A stretch of DNA of 64,000 bases from Marixanthomonas sp. SCSIO 43207 (GCF_019904255.1 NZ_CP063203.1:372001-436000), one strand, 5' to 3'. Positions 33,732-43,662 are shown, counted from the first letter of the stretch. The notes: a model not told the origin generated them from the letters alone. Program-made: numbers and translations.

Positions 33732-34529
33732 ATGAAAGCGTTGTATCTCTTCTTCATATTTTTTAATACTGTGCTTATTGCGCAACAGGCTGAGTATGTA
33801 TCAAAAACTCCGTTATCTGCAAATACCTTTGTAGGTGTAGATTCATACGATAATATGTATTTCATCACTAATATGGAACTACATAAAACAGGTGTTGATG
33901 GTGATTTTATGTTTAATGACCTGCAGCTTGGACCTCCCACATCTGTAGACATTATCAACCCATTAAACATCGTTCTTTTTTATGAAAACACAAATACAGT
34001 TGTCCTTCTAGATAATAGATTAAATGAAATTGAACGAATTAATTTTAACAACCTACCTGATTTTTTTAATATCAACAACGCCACAAATGCTGGTAACAAT
34101 AGACTGTGGGTTTTTAATGTAGACACACAACAACTAGAACTATTTAATTACCGAACGTTAAAAAACTCACTTGTTTCACAACCTTTTCCAGGTAATTTAA
34201 TATCTCAAACCAGTAATTTTAATTATTGTTATTTACTTACAGACAACAAATTGAGAGTGTTTAATATCTACGGAAGTCTACTTTCTGAAATAGAAGCCAA
34301 AGGTTTTAAAAAAGTAATTCAGCAAGATGAAAAAGTATTAGGCCTCAAGAATAACACCTTATATTATCTAGCCGAAATAAGTGAAGGAAGCGCAAAAAAA
34401 TATCCCGAAGCCGTAAAAATTTCAACCCCCGAAATAACCATAAAAGACTTGCACCTTACACAGGAATTCCTGTATATTTATGACGGAAAAAACATCCATA
34501 CTCTAAAACTAAAACAACCTAAGAAGTAA
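33732..34529 (+). CDS. Exported hypothetical protein, beta-propeller-like
   Basis: 265 residues with a signal peptide (MKALYLFFIFFNTVLIAQ). The rest is beta-rich with blade-like segments (ANTFVGVDSYDNMYFI, NIVLFYENTNTVVLLDNR, ENRLWVF-like NNRLWVFNVDTQQLELFNYR, NNTLYYLAEISEGS) resembling a small propeller; family uncertain. The ATG at 33732 is preferred to an upstream TTG. It lies five bases before the deoxynucleoside kinase gene, with which it probably forms a unit. Confidence 0.7.
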   Translation: MKALYLFFIFFNTVLIAQQAEYVSKTPLSANTFVGVDSYDNMYFITNMELHKTGVDGDFMFNDLQLGPPTSVDIINPLNIVLFYENTNTVVLLDNRLNEIERINFNNLPDFFNINNATNAGNNRLWVFNVDTQQLELFNYRTLKNSLVSQPFPGNLISQTSNFNYCYLLTDNKLRVFNIYGSLLSEIEAKGFKKVIQQDEKVLGLKNNTLYYLAEISEGSAKKYPEAVKISTPEITIKDLHLTQEFLYIYDGKNIHTLKLKQPKK

Positions 34530-34534
34530 AAAAT

Positions 34535-35149
34535 ATGCACGTTGCAATTGCAGGAAATATAGGCTCCGGAAAAACAACCTTAACTCGTTTATTGGCAAAA
34601 CACTACAAATGGAAGCCTCAATTTGAAGACGTGGAAGACAATCCTTATCTAGATGATTTTTACAATCAAATGGCTCGTTGGTCTTTTAACCTGCAAATTT
34701 ATTTTTTGAACAGTCGTTTTAGACAAATTCTTGAAATTCGTGAAAAAGGCAAAGATGTTATTCAAGATCGCACCATTTATGAAGACGCCTACATTTTTGC
34801 ACCCAACCTACACGCAATGGGTTTAATGACCAATCGTGATTATGAAAACTACCGGTCTCTTTTTGATCTTATGGAAAGTGTAACCGAAGGTCCCGATTTA
34901 TTGATTTACCTACGCAGCTCTATACCCAACTTGGTAAATCAAATTCACAAACGCGGTCGTGATTATGAAAACTCGATAAGCATAGATTACTTAAGCAGAT
35001 TAAATGAGCGTTATGAAGCCTGGATACATGATTATGACAAAGGCAACCTTATCATTCTTGATGTAGATAATTTGAACTTTGTTGATGATCCAGAACATTT
35101 AGGGCAAGTAATAAGTAAAATTGACGCCGAGCTACACGGATTGTTTTAA
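34535..35149 (+). CDS. Deoxynucleoside kinase
   Basis: Salvage kinase that phosphorylates deoxyribonucleosides, of the dCK/dGK-like family. P-loop AGNIGSGKTTL at residues 5-15; DRTIYEDAYIFA near 80-91 corresponds to the DRS-type motif; a lid region RGRDYENSIS contains arginines that hold the triphosphate. Length 204 is typical of bacterial members. Its presence fits the thyA and DNA-precursor genes elsewhere in the window. Confidence 0.9.
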   Translation: MHVAIAGNIGSGKTTLTRLLAKHYKWKPQFEDVEDNPYLDDFYNQMARWSFNLQIYFLNSRFRQILEIREKGKDVIQDRTIYEDAYIFAPNLHAMGLMTNRDYENYRSLFDLMESVTEGPDLLIYLRSSIPNLVNQIHKRGRDYENSISIDYLSRLNERYEAWIHDYDKGNLIILDVDNLNFVDDPEHLGQVISKIDAELHGLF

Positions 35150-35204
35150 AACGTAGATTGCTATTTAATCTTCAAAACTTAACATTTCCAAAACACCTGT
35201 TTTA

Positions 35205-35239
35205 TACCAAATTGATTTTCTTTGGTAGAAATTGATTTT
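35205..35239 (+). promoter_or_regulatory. Repeat cluster upstream of ppk1
   Basis: TACCAAA (35205-35211) and TTTGGTA (35221-35227) form an inverted repeat, and AAATTGATTTT occurs twice 20 bp apart (35209-35219 and 35229-35239). A regulator binding site is suspected; no factor is identified. Confidence 0.3.
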
Positions 35240-35274
35240 TGAATTAAAGAAATACCCATCAATGTGGGCATTCC

Positions 35275-37305
35275 ATGGCAAAACTATATAACACAAAATA
35301 TTACCACCGCGATTTATCTTGGTTACGGTTTAATCACAGAGTGTTGCAAGAAGCAGCAGATAAACGAAATCCTTTATACGAACGCATCAAGTTTTTAGCA
35401 ATATTTTCATCAAATCTAGATGAGTTTTTTAGAGTGCGTGTGTCAGATATTCGACAGATTAAAGAAATCGAAAAACCTTTCAGAAAAAAACTCATTACCA
35501 AGCCCAATAAGGTTTTAAAAGAAATAAAAAAACAAGTTGAGCTGCAACAAGAAGAATTTGGTGATATTTTCAAAAATCAAATTGTTCAAGATTTAAAAAA
35601 AGAAAATATTTATCTTATTGACTATAAAGAGTTTTCTGCCACACAAAAAGAAATAGCCAAAACCTATTTTGAAGATACACTTAAAGAAAAGATTGAGGTA
35701 AGTTATAATCAATGTTCTGCAAACGAGACCGTATTTATAGAAAATGAAGCCTTATATCTCACAGCACAGTTAAACAATGAGTCTTTTAAACTGGTTAAAA
35801 TACCTGAAGACGAACCTCGTTTTTTTACATTTCCGAAGCATAACGGGAAACATTTTATCACATTTATCGATGATATTTTAAAATATAACCTAAGGCAAAC
35901 CCCTCAAAAGGAAGAAAACATCACATTTTATTCAATAAAAAAATCTCGTGATGCCGAGCTGTATATTGAAGATGAGTTTTCTGGAAATGTGATGGAAAAA
36001 ATAAAAAAATCACTTCCCAAACGTGATACCGGACAACCAACAAGGCTGCTTATTGATAGCAAAATGCCAAAAGAGTTTCAAGAAACCTTAAAAAATGCTC
36101 TAGAAGTATACAATACAGATATAGTAAATGGCGGTGTATATCATAATTTTAAAGACTTTTTTGAGTTTCCAAACCCTACATCAAAAAACTTATCTGTAGA
36201 AGCGTTACCACCCTTACCACACCCGGTTTTGTCAGATTGTGATTCTGTATTTAAGGCTATAGATGAAAAAGATCAACTTATTCATTATCCGTATCAAGAT
36301 TTTGAACCAGTTATCAAATTACTAGAAGAAGCCGCAGACGACCCAAAGGTTACTACAATAAAAATGACAATTTACCGTGCAGCAAGTGAATCAAGACTTA
36401 ATGATGCCATTGCCAAAGCTGCCAAAAACGGAAAAGAAGTTGTCGTTTTTATAGAAGTAAAAGCTCGTTTTGATGAACACAACAACTTAAAATGGGGAAA
36501 AATTTTTGAAGAAAATGGAGCCCATGTTATTTATAGTTTCCCCGCGATTAAAATTCACTCAAAAATTTTATGTATTGAACGGGAAACCGATAAAAAAATT
36601 AAACGATACGGGTATATAGCCACGGGTAATTTTAACGAAAATACAGCAAAGGTATATACTGATTTTGGCATTATGACTGCCGAAAAAGAAATTACAGAAG
36701 ACCTTGACAAACTTTTTCTAGTATTACAGGGTAAAATGATTATTCCTAAACCAGATAAATTACTTATTTCTCCTTTCACCTTGCGAGATACATTTGAAGA
36801 TTTAATAGAAAACGAAATGGAACTCGCTAAAGCGGGCAAAGACGCTTATATTATTGCCAAAATGAATAGCCTGCAAGATAAAGATATGATCAAGCTCTTG
36901 TATAAGGCAAGCAATGCCGGTGTAAAAATAAGGTTATTGGTACGTGGTATTTGCTCACTTGTAGCAGGTATTAAAGGGCAAAGCGAAAACATCTATATAA
37001 CCAGTATCCTTGATCGGTTTTTAGAACACGGACGGATATATATCTTCGGAAATGATGGTAACGAGAAGATGTACATTGGTAGTGCAGATTGGATGAAACG
37101 TAACTTAAGCCACCGTATTGAAGTGGTAACACCTATTTTAGATCAAGACCACCACAACACAATCAGGGAATTAATAGAGATTCAATTAAACGATAATGTA
37201 AAAGCACGAATAATTGATCCCGACCAGAAAAACGAATATGTAGAGCACAGTAAGCCCGAAGTTAGGGCGCAGTATGCCACCTATAACTATTTTAAGTCTA
37301 TATAA
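35275..37305 (+). CDS. ppk1: Polyphosphate kinase 1
   Basis: Builds polyphosphate from ATP. 676 residues with the PPK1 order: N domain (SWLRFNHRVLQEAADKRNP), head domain, and the two C-terminal PLD-like domains. HYPYQDFEPVIKLLEEAADD is strongly conserved, and SFPAIKIHSKILCIER carries the active-site histidine (IHSK); GYIATGNFNENTAKVYTDFG and LEHGRIYIFGNDGNEKMYIGS follow. The gene ends 8 bases inside the end of the APP1-type gene. Neighbours ppa and hppA give a polyphosphate/pyrophosphate theme. Confidence 0.97.
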   Translation: MAKLYNTKYYHRDLSWLRFNHRVLQEAADKRNPLYERIKFLAIFSSNLDEFFRVRVSDIRQIKEIEKPFRKKLITKPNKVLKEIKKQVELQQEEFGDIFKNQIVQDLKKENIYLIDYKEFSATQKEIAKTYFEDTLKEKIEVSYNQCSANETVFIENEALYLTAQLNNESFKLVKIPEDEPRFFTFPKHNGKHFITFIDDILKYNLRQTPQKEENITFYSIKKSRDAELYIEDEFSGNVMEKIKKSLPKRDTGQPTRLLIDSKMPKEFQETLKNALEVYNTDIVNGGVYHNFKDFFEFPNPTSKNLSVEALPPLPHPVLSDCDSVFKAIDEKDQLIHYPYQDFEPVIKLLEEAADDPKVTTIKMTIYRAASESRLNDAIAKAAKNGKEVVVFIEVKARFDEHNNLKWGKIFEENGAHVIYSFPAIKIHSKILCIERETDKKIKRYGYIATGNFNENTAKVYTDFGIMTAEKEITEDLDKLFLVLQGKMIIPKPDKLLISPFTLRDTFEDLIENEMELAKAGKDAYIIAKMNSLQDKDMIKLLYKASNAGVKIRLLVRGICSLVAGIKGQSENIYITSILDRFLEHGRIYIFGNDGNEKMYIGSADWMKRNLSHRIEVVTPILDQDHHNTIRELIEIQLNDNVKARIIDPDQKNEYVEHSKPEVRAQYATYNYFKSI

Positions 37306-38299
37306 ACCCTTGCGTTTTTGCGTGCTCGATAGCTTCTTTACTATCTTCTACCAATAAAGCAGGTGTTGTATCATAATTTAAGAACAAACTTTTAATACGC
37401 TTCATTTTCTTTTTGTGTTTCACACTCCGTAAGTAGATTGCCTTAATTTGTTTTGGGTATTTTTCAGCTATTTCTATATAAATATCAGCATCATGCTCGC
37501 CACTGTCACCAATTAAAATAAAACTTTTATCTGGGTAGGTTTTTAGAATGTTGAGAATTTCTTTCTGTTTTTGTGGTTTCTCTTCTTCTTTTTTTCTTCT
37601 GAAAGGAGTTGGAAAGCTTCTCAATAAAACCGGCCCTTTCGGAAAATTATTTGCTTTTAAAAACAATTCTAAATATCGGTATAAATTCCAAGGGCTGTGG
37701 CTTACATAAAATAATGGGTTTGCTTCATCTCCAGTCTTTCCTTGATGCAACAATTGATAAAATTTTGAAGCACCTTCTAGGGGTGACCTACTTTCCGCAT
37801 TTCTGAAAAAAGTATTAAAAACTAGTTTTAATTTTAAAAATGAAGCAACGCCTGTATGTATTATAGTATCGTCAATATCACTAATAACTCCAAATTGACT
37901 TTTTTCTGAAGGAATAAGCATCTCGCCGGCAAACCGGTTTTGATTGTTTATAATTCTATTTGGGAATGTTTCATCAAAAGAAATTTCATATTGCAACCAA
38001 CCTTCTTCGTTGGTAAGTTTATCTAAACCGGGAATGTGCTCCTTAAACTTGAAGTACCCCCTTTTATCAGTTTCAGTATAATAAACCGAATCATCTGGCA
38101 ATGTTATTTTAAGCTTAGTAAATGGTATTTCATCGGTTTCAAAGCGTTTATACGTATTTTTTATCAAACTGAAAATTCCATTTTTGGAAAGATCGATGTT
38201 TTCATCTTCTAAGGCTCTTCCTCGTATGTAGAATTTATCGCTCTTTCCATAGCTTTGAAAAGTAATTATTTGTAATGGATCTTTTTTGAATAGCCCCAT
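37298..38299 (-). CDS. APP1-type phosphatidate phosphatase family protein (DUF2183)
   Basis: 333 residues with a HAD-like phosphatase core: GVISDIDDTIIHTGVASFLK gives the DxDxT nucleophile motif, FYVSHSPWNLYRYLELFL and ILIGDSGEHDADIY give the later HAD motifs. The N-terminal ~135 residues form a separate beta-rich domain. DUF2183 includes yeast APP1, a phosphatidate phosphatase; bacterial substrate is unknown. The start codon lies 1 base from the stop of the MgtC-like gene upstream, so the two are cotranscribed. Confidence 0.87.
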   Translation of the reverse strand: MGLFKKDPLQIITFQSYGKSDKFYIRGRALEDENIDLSKNGIFSLIKNTYKRFETDEIPFTKLKITLPDDSVYYTETDKRGYFKFKEHIPGLDKLTNEEGWLQYEISFDETFPNRIINNQNRFAGEMLIPSEKSQFGVISDIDDTIIHTGVASFLKLKLVFNTFFRNAESRSPLEGASKFYQLLHQGKTGDEANPLFYVSHSPWNLYRYLELFLKANNFPKGPVLLRSFPTPFRRKKEEEKPQKQKEILNILKTYPDKSFILIGDSGEHDADIYIEIAEKYPKQIKAIYLRSVKHKKKMKRIKSLFLNYDTTPALLVEDSKEAIEHAKTQGFI

Positions 38300-38300
38300 A

Positions 38301-39566
38301 TTACAACACCCAAGTTTCCGGCCACAACCACATTAATAATAAACCTGCAGCAATGGATATACCAAATGAGATTGCAATCCATTTTGTTAATTCTTTTGTT
38401 CCTAAGACGGCTGCCATAATACCTTTAAAAAGTAAGTTTGAAAGAGATGCTAAAAGGATTAAACGCCATCCTGTTTCGGTATTCAAACCTCCGCCCTTCA
38501 TAGTTTGTGACAAAGAAAGTGTAATAGCATCTACATCTGTCAATCCACTTATTATTGCTACAATATATAAAGCTTCATTACCAAATTCTTCTTTTGTAAA
38601 TGCTACAGCTAATAAAATAAAACCATATAAAAGACCGAAGATTAATGCACTTTTAAATTGAGCGGGATTTTTAGGCTCTGGCATTTCATCATCTTTTTCG
38701 TCATTGTTAAACAAATAAAATAAGCCTACGCACAACAATATCATTATTATAAGCTCAACTATGATTGGTAACATTATTTGAGGAAGTTTTTCGGGGATGA
38801 CCACCCCTACTTCTATCAATACCCTTACCAATGCAATGGCAGAAGCCGCGGTTATAACAAAAGCTGCTATTTTTCCAATATTCTTGGCATCTTTAGTTTT
38901 TCGTGCATAGCTTACTGTGGTTGCAGTACTACTAATTAAGCCTCCTAAAACCCCATTTGAAATAACACCTACTTTTTTACCTACAAATTTGTAAATAAAA
39001 TATCCTATTACACTTATACCTACAATAAGTGTAACCATTAACCATATATTTTTCGGATTTATAACATCTAAAGGGCCATAGGTTTTATTTGGTAGTATTG
39101 GTAAAATAACCAATGAAATTCCAGCAAATGTCATGATTGCTGCTAAGTCTTTGTCTTTTAAGTTTTCAATAAAATCGTGAAGATGCTTCTTTACGTATAA
39201 TAGTACAGCCATAACACCACCGACCACTACACCTATTACTTGATCGCCAAGTACTAAATAGCCCCCAATAGCAAACATAAGCAAGGCAGCAACCTCGGTG
39301 GTTTGACCTATATCGGCTTCATTTAACTTTTTAAGCTTTATTATATTGGCGGTGATAAGTAATCCCGTGACAGCCAAACCCATAACCGGAAGTATAAATG
39401 GATTGTCAAAATCCCTACTTAAAAAACCTGACACAACACCAAGAATGGAAATAAGCGTGAACGTTCTAACGCCAGCCATTTTATTATCGGTCCGTTGACG
39501 TTGTAACCCAACCAACATACCTAAGCCAAAAGCTATTCCCAATGTTATTAAATCGTCGTAATTCAT
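38301..39566 (-). CDS. MgtC/SapB family and DUF4010 membrane protein
   Basis: 421-residue polytopic membrane protein of about 12 hydrophobic helices. The N terminus carries the MgtC/SapB signature GLGMLVGLQRQRTDNKMAGV near residues 15-35, followed by the DUF4010 half (LGGLISSTATTVSYARKTKD; ALYIVAIISGLTDVDAITLS). Such proteins are linked to Mg2+ homeostasis or to unassigned transport; no ligand can be read here. Transcribed ahead of the APP1-type gene. Confidence 0.85.
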   Translation of the reverse strand: MNYDDLITLGIAFGLGMLVGLQRQRTDNKMAGVRTFTLISILGVVSGFLSRDFDNPFILPVMGLAVTGLLITANIIKLKKLNEADIGQTTEVAALLMFAIGGYLVLGDQVIGVVVGGVMAVLLYVKKHLHDFIENLKDKDLAAIMTFAGISLVILPILPNKTYGPLDVINPKNIWLMVTLIVGISVIGYFIYKFVGKKVGVISNGVLGGLISSTATTVSYARKTKDAKNIGKIAAFVITAASAIALVRVLIEVGVVIPEKLPQIMLPIIVELIIMILLCVGLFYLFNNDEKDDEMPEPKNPAQFKSALIFGLLYGFILLAVAFTKEEFGNEALYIVAIISGLTDVDAITLSLSQTMKGGGLNTETGWRLILLASLSNLLFKGIMAAVLGTKELTKWIAISFGISIAAGLLLMWLWPETWVL

Positions 39567-39591
39567 TATTTGAAAGATACTACAAAAACAT

Positions 39592-39620
39592 AAAAAAACC
39601 CTGACTATTAATCAGGGTTT
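39592..39620 (-). terminator. Intrinsic terminator after the membrane pyrophosphatase gene
   Basis: 9-bp stem, AAACCCTGA (39596-39604) with TCAGGGTTT (39612-39620), followed on the minus strand by a T run. It lies between the hppA stop and the start of the MgtC-like gene. Confidence 0.85.
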
Positions 39621-39654
39621 ACATTTATTTTAACAAAGAAAAGTAAGCTTTAAC

Positions 39655-42075
39655 TTATTCACGAAGTGCTTCAATCTGCTTATTAACTTCCTCTTCTGTG
39701 CCGGTAAAAGTTTTTTCTTCAGTGGTTGTTTTGCCATCTTTTGTTGTTTTGATGGTCACATCTGCAGTTGTTAATGTATCATTTGATGATAAACTAACCA
39801 TAATTTCTTTTGAAACTTCTTTTACTTGTTTTGCTTGATTATCGGTTAACAATGTTTGGTTTCCATCTTCATCAATCATATACATTTCTTCTGAAACATT
39901 TTCTCCTTCAAGTTCATCGCTCATACCATGACCACCCAATATCGGTGCAATTACTAAACCTACTAAACAAGTTAACTTAATTAAAATGTTCATAGACGGT
40001 CCTGATGTATCTTTAAACGGATCACCTACTGTATCACCAGTAACTGCTGCTTTGTGAGCATCACTACCTTTATAAGTCATTTCTCCGTTAATTTCTACAC
40101 CTGCTTCAAATGATTTTTTTGCGTTATCCCAAGCTCCTCCAGCGTTATTCTGAAATATAGCCCACATTACACCACTCACACAAACACCTGCCATATAACC
40201 GCCTAATGGTTCTGCACCAAATAACAATCCTATGATAATTGGTGTTACTATAGTTAATAAACCAGGTAGTATCATTTCTTGCAATGCTGCTTTTGTAGAT
40301 ATATCAACACATTTACCATACTCAGGAGTTCCTGTTCCCTCCATAATACCTGGTATTTCCTTAAACTGTCGACGTACTTCTTGTACCATTTTCATAGCAG
40401 CTTTACCCACAGACTTCATTGCCATGGCAGAAAATACAACCGGGATCATTCCTCCAATAAATAGCATAGCTAAAACATCGGCTCTAAAAATATTGATTCC
40501 GTCAATTCCGGTAAAAGTTACATAAGCGGCAAATAATGCTAATGCTGTTAATGCAGCAGAAGCGATTGCAAACCCCTTTCCTACTGCTGCTGTTGTGTTT
40601 CCTACAGAATCTAAAATATCGGTACGTTCTCTTACGTGTGGTTCTAGTTCGCTCATTTCGGCAACACCACCTGCATTATCAGCAATAGGTCCAAAAGCAT
40701 CAATTGCTAATTGCATAGCTGTGGTAGCCATCATCGCAGAGGCTGCTAAAGCCACACCATAAAAACCAGCTAATTCATACGATCCATAAATTGCTGCTCC
40801 AAAAAGGAGTACACTCCAGAATGTAGATTTCATTCCTACTGCCAGACCAGCAATTATATTGGTAGCAGCACCTGTTGATGAGTTTTGAACGATATCCATT
40901 ACTGGTTTTTTACCTAAACTTGTATAATAAGCCGTTACAAATGAAATCAATGCTCCAACTGCTAATCCTATACACGCTGCCCAAAAGACATTGATACTTG
41001 CTATATCTTTAACACCTTCACCAAAAAACTTCATATTCATAGTTTCAGGTAACATCCAGTCTATTAAAAACCAACTTGCAATTAAGGTTATGATAATTGC
41101 GGTCCAGTTACCCATATCAAGAGCTTTTTGCACTTGAGGTTCTTTTGCGTCGTTATTTTTAATTCCAACTAAAAAAGTTCCGATGATAGAAGCTAAAATT
41201 CCAACTCCAGCTATTAAAATTGGTAACAGGATTGGTCCCATATTACCAAAAGCATCGGTAAATTGACCATCTATACTCATGTCTCTTATTACATAATTAC
41301 CCAATACCATAGCAGCTAAAACTGTTGCAACATAACTACCAAAAAGGTCGGCACCCATACCCGCAACATCTCCTACGTTATCTCCTACATTATCTGCAAT
41401 TGTAGCAGGGTTTCTAGGATCATCTTCAGGAATACCTGCCTCTACTTTTCCAACTAGGTCTGCACCTACATCGGCTGCTTTGGTGTAAATTCCTCCTCCT
41501 ACACGAGCAAATAGGGCAATACTCTCTGCTCCTAGAGAGAAACCAGCCAAGGCTTCTAAAACAATTGTCATATCTGCATAAAAATCACCGCCTTCTATAA
41601 GAAATTGACTTGTAAAAAATAAGAAGAACAAACTAAGCCCCAGCACTGCTAGACCTGCAACACCTAGCCCCATCACTGTACCGCCTCCAAAGGAAACTTT
41701 AAGGGCTTGTGGCAAACTGGTTTTTGCAGCTTCAGCAGTTCTTGCGTTGGCTTCAGTAGCTATACGCATACCTATATTTCCTGCAAGAGCTGAAAAAATG
41801 GCTCCAATAAAAAATGCTGGAACAATCATCCAACTTGTTGAAGGAACCAAAGTTGAGATTATAAATAATAAAATGGCGGCAATTACAGCAAAAACTGCCA
41901 ATAATCTATATTCGGCACTTAAAAAGGCAAGCGCTCCTTCTTTAATACTTTTTGAAATTGATTGCATACGCTCACTACCGGCGGGTTGTTTTTTTACCCA
42001 ACTCATTTTTACGAGCATAAATAAAAGACCTAAAATGGCCAGCACTATGGGAATAAAGATGATATTCTGTTCCAT
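39655..42075 (-). CDS. hppA: Membrane-bound ion-pumping pyrophosphatase
   Basis: Couples pyrophosphate hydrolysis to H+ and/or Na+ export. About 16 membrane helices; the catalytic core motifs [52 protein letters not shown] and [17 protein letters not shown] are intact. The GNTTAA motif has Ala where K+-independent enzymes carry Lys, so K+ dependence is expected. Helix 6 reads DLFGSY as in H+ pumps rather than DLFESY. After the last helix there is a ~90-residue acidic, soluble tail ([20 protein letters not shown] to the end), longer than usual. The soluble pyrophosphatase gene is next upstream. Confidence 0.95.
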   Translation of the reverse strand: MEQNIIFIPIVLAILGLLFMLVKMSWVKKQPAGSERMQSISKSIKEGALAFLSAEYRLLAVFAVIAAILLFIISTLVPSTSWMIVPAFFIGAIFSALAGNIGMRIATEANARTAEAAKTSLPQALKVSFGGGTVMGLGVAGLAVLGLSLFFLFFTSQFLIEGGDFYADMTIVLEALAGFSLGAESIALFARVGGGIYTKAADVGADLVGKVEAGIPEDDPRNPATIADNVGDNVGDVAGMGADLFGSYVATVLAAMVLGNYVIRDMSIDGQFTDAFGNMGPILLPILIAGVGILASIIGTFLVGIKNNDAKEPQVQKALDMGNWTAIIITLIASWFLIDWMLPETMNMKFFGEGVKDIASINVFWAACIGLAVGALISFVTAYYTSLGKKPVMDIVQNSSTGAATNIIAGLAVGMKSTFWSVLLFGAAIYGSYELAGFYGVALAASAMMATTAMQLAIDAFGPIADNAGGVAEMSELEPHVRERTDILDSVGNTTAAVGKGFAIASAALTALALFAAYVTFTGIDGINIFRADVLAMLFIGGMIPVVFSAMAMKSVGKAAMKMVQEVRRQFKEIPGIMEGTGTPEYGKCVDISTKAALQEMILPGLLTIVTPIIIGLLFGAEPLGGYMAGVCVSGVMWAIFQNNAGGAWDNAKKSFEAGVEINGEMTYKGSDAHKAAVTGDTVGDPFKDTSGPSMNILIKLTCLVGLVIAPILGGHGMSDELEGENVSEEMYMIDEDGNQTLLTDNQAKQVKEVSKEIMVSLSSNDTLTTADVTIKTTKDGKTTTEEKTFTGTEEEVNKQIEALRE

Positions 42076-42242
42076 TATTTAATTAATTTTAGATTGGTTT
42101 TAAAAATTCAGAACGTAAATGTAAGTAAATAGGTTGGGATATAAAATATTTAAAAATTTATGCCTATCCCTCTATTTTTTCACAACAAAAGTGCATATAT
42201 ATTCCATTTAAAACAACAACGAACAGAATTATTAATTGAATT

Positions 42243-42283
42243 AAAAAAAAGAAAGCAACAATCAAAAACTGATTGTTGCTTTC
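42243..42283 (-). terminator. Intrinsic terminator after ppa
   Basis: Perfect 14-bp stem, GAAAGCAACAATCA (42251-42264) with 42270-42283 and a 5-base loop; on the minus strand it runs into eight T residues. It separates ppa from hppA. Confidence 0.9.
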
Positions 42284-42311
42284 TCTAAAAGGTTTATTTT
42301 TAACTTTATTT

Positions 42312-42839
42312 TTAGCGGATACTTACCTCTTGAAATGGCACATCACTCGCTCTAAATCTATCAATACATTTAGCCACAATATCTTTGGCTTCGTTTACAT
42401 CACCCCAGCCGCCAACATCTACTCTTTTTTCTTCTAGATCTTTATATACTTGAAAAAAGTGTTCAATTTCTTTAATAAGGTGTGGATTTAATTCGTTAAG
42501 ATCATTCACGTTATTTGCAATAGGATCGCTAATTGGAACACAAATTACTTTTTCATCTGGCCCTTTTTCGTCTGCCATATGAAATACTCCAATAGGTTTT
42601 ACTTCAATTACACATCCCGGAAAGGTAGGTTCTGTAACAATTACTAATACATCTAATGGATCACCATCTAGCGCCAAGGTTTCTGGCATAAAGCCATAAT
42701 CTGCCGGATACATCATTGAAGAAAAGATCATACGATCATAGCGAATTTTCTTTAATTCAAAATCGTATTCATACTTGTTTCGGCTTCCTTTCGGTATCTC
42801 TATTAATACATCGAAAGTCTGTACTTTATCTGCAGTCAT
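42312..42839 (-). CDS. ppa: Inorganic pyrophosphatase (family I)
   Basis: Cytoplasmic soluble pyrophosphatase. The family I metal-binding core is visible: IEIPKGSRNKYEYD near the N terminus, then MMYPADYGFMPETLALDGDP LDVLV around residues 50-70 (the acidic DGDPLD triplet binds Mg2+), with KVICVPISDP later. 175 residues is typical. It is separately transcribed from the membrane pyrophosphatase gene, which lies downstream on the same strand. Confidence 0.96.
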   Translation of the reverse strand: MTADKVQTFDVLIEIPKGSRNKYEYDFELKKIRYDRMIFSSMMYPADYGFMPETLALDGDPLDVLVIVTEPTFPGCVIEVKPIGVFHMADEKGPDEKVICVPISDPIANNVNDLNELNPHLIKEIEHFFQVYKDLEEKRVDVGGWGDVNEAKDIVAKCIDRFRASDVPFQEVSIR

Positions 42840-42897
42840 TTTTAAAATTAATTTAGTATCATATTTTAGCCAGATAAACCGGCTTTTATTGGGGGTG

Positions 42898-42905
42898 CAA
42901 AAATA
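42898..42905 (-). promoter_or_regulatory. -7 box of the ppa promoter
   Basis: Minus strand TATTTTTG, an exact TAnnTTTG match 59 bases before the start codon, giving a ~54-base leader. Confidence 0.5.
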
Positions 42906-43011
42906 ACGCTTTTAGGTGGTTATTTCTGAAAAAAGAAGTTTAATTTTTCATTAATATTTAAGTTATTACAAAGCTCTTTAAATGGTTACTAAGTAAGAAG
43001 CCTTAAATTAT

Positions 43012-43019
43012 TACATTTG
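43012..43019 (+). promoter_or_regulatory. -7 box of the small exported protein gene
   Basis: TACATTTG, an exact TAnnTTTG match 18 bases before the ATG at 43037. Confidence 0.55.
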
Positions 43020-43036
43020 CAAGCATTGATTTCTTT

Positions 43037-43573
43037 ATGAAAAAAATTTTTGCCTCTTTATTGCTTCTTTGTTTGCTGTTACCTTCAGCAGGTACCTATG
43101 TATGGCTTTCGTTTCATAAAAAACAACTTAAAAAAGAGGTAAAACATAAAATTATAGCCGGTCTAGATAAAGAAGACCTTGTATATCTAAAGTTTTCCAA
43201 AGTAGATGCTCAAAAAAATCTTGAATGGAAACACTCAAAAGAGTTTAAGTACAAAGGCCAAATGTATGATATTGTTGAAACCAAAATAACCAAAGACAGC
43301 ATTGCATACTGGTGCTGGTGGGATTATGAAGAGACAAAACTTAATAAAAAACTTAATAAAGTTTTAATTGGTGTTTTTCAAGAAGATTCTACTACACAAG
43401 AAAAACATAGAAGATTAACCTCATTTCACCAACAACTATTTTACCAAAATCACCCTGTATGGCAGATCGCTTTGCCAAAAACAACCTCAACAAACAGCAA
43501 TATTAAATATATAGAACTGTTTTACAAATCAATCTCAATCCCTCCTCCAATAACACCTCCACGGTTATCCTAA
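43037..43573 (+). CDS. Small exported hypothetical protein preceding a TonB receptor
   Basis: 178 residues with an N-terminal signal or anchor (MKKIFASLLLLCLLLPSAGT). No family is recognised. Mid-region YWCWWDYEETKL is rich in aromatic residues with a single cysteine; the C-terminal part ends in a proline-rich SIPPPITPPRLS. It lies 89 bases upstream of the TonB-dependent receptor gene in the same direction with its own promoter. A link with the receptor (accessory ligand-handling) is a guess based on order. Confidence 0.6.
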   Translation: MKKIFASLLLLCLLLPSAGTYVWLSFHKKQLKKEVKHKIIAGLDKEDLVYLKFSKVDAQKNLEWKHSKEFKYKGQMYDIVETKITKDSIAYWCWWDYEETKLNKKLNKVLIGVFQEDSTTQEKHRRLTSFHQQLFYQNHPVWQIALPKTTSTNSNIKYIELFYKSISIPPPITPPRLS

Positions 43574-43605
43574 ATACATAAACAACGCTATTAAAAAAAG
43601 TTAGT

Positions 43606-43628
43606 CGGCCATCAACTTGTGATTGCCG
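43606..43628 (+). promoter_or_regulatory. Inverted repeat upstream of the TonB receptor gene
   Basis: CGGCcATCA (43606-43614) and TGATtGCCG (43620-43628) pair with one mismatch across a 5-base loop. No T run follows, so it looks more like an operator or mRNA hairpin than a terminator. It lies 35 bases before the receptor ATG. Confidence 0.45.
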
Positions 43629-43662
43629 AAAACTGTTTTATTAAACATGTAATAACCGTAAA

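Noticed and set aside
41747-42082. Plus-strand open frame of 111 codons opposite hppA
   Set aside because: Lies wholly inside the conserved membrane pyrophosphatase gene on the other strand, has no promoter or family marks, and hydrophobic codons read backwards explain it.
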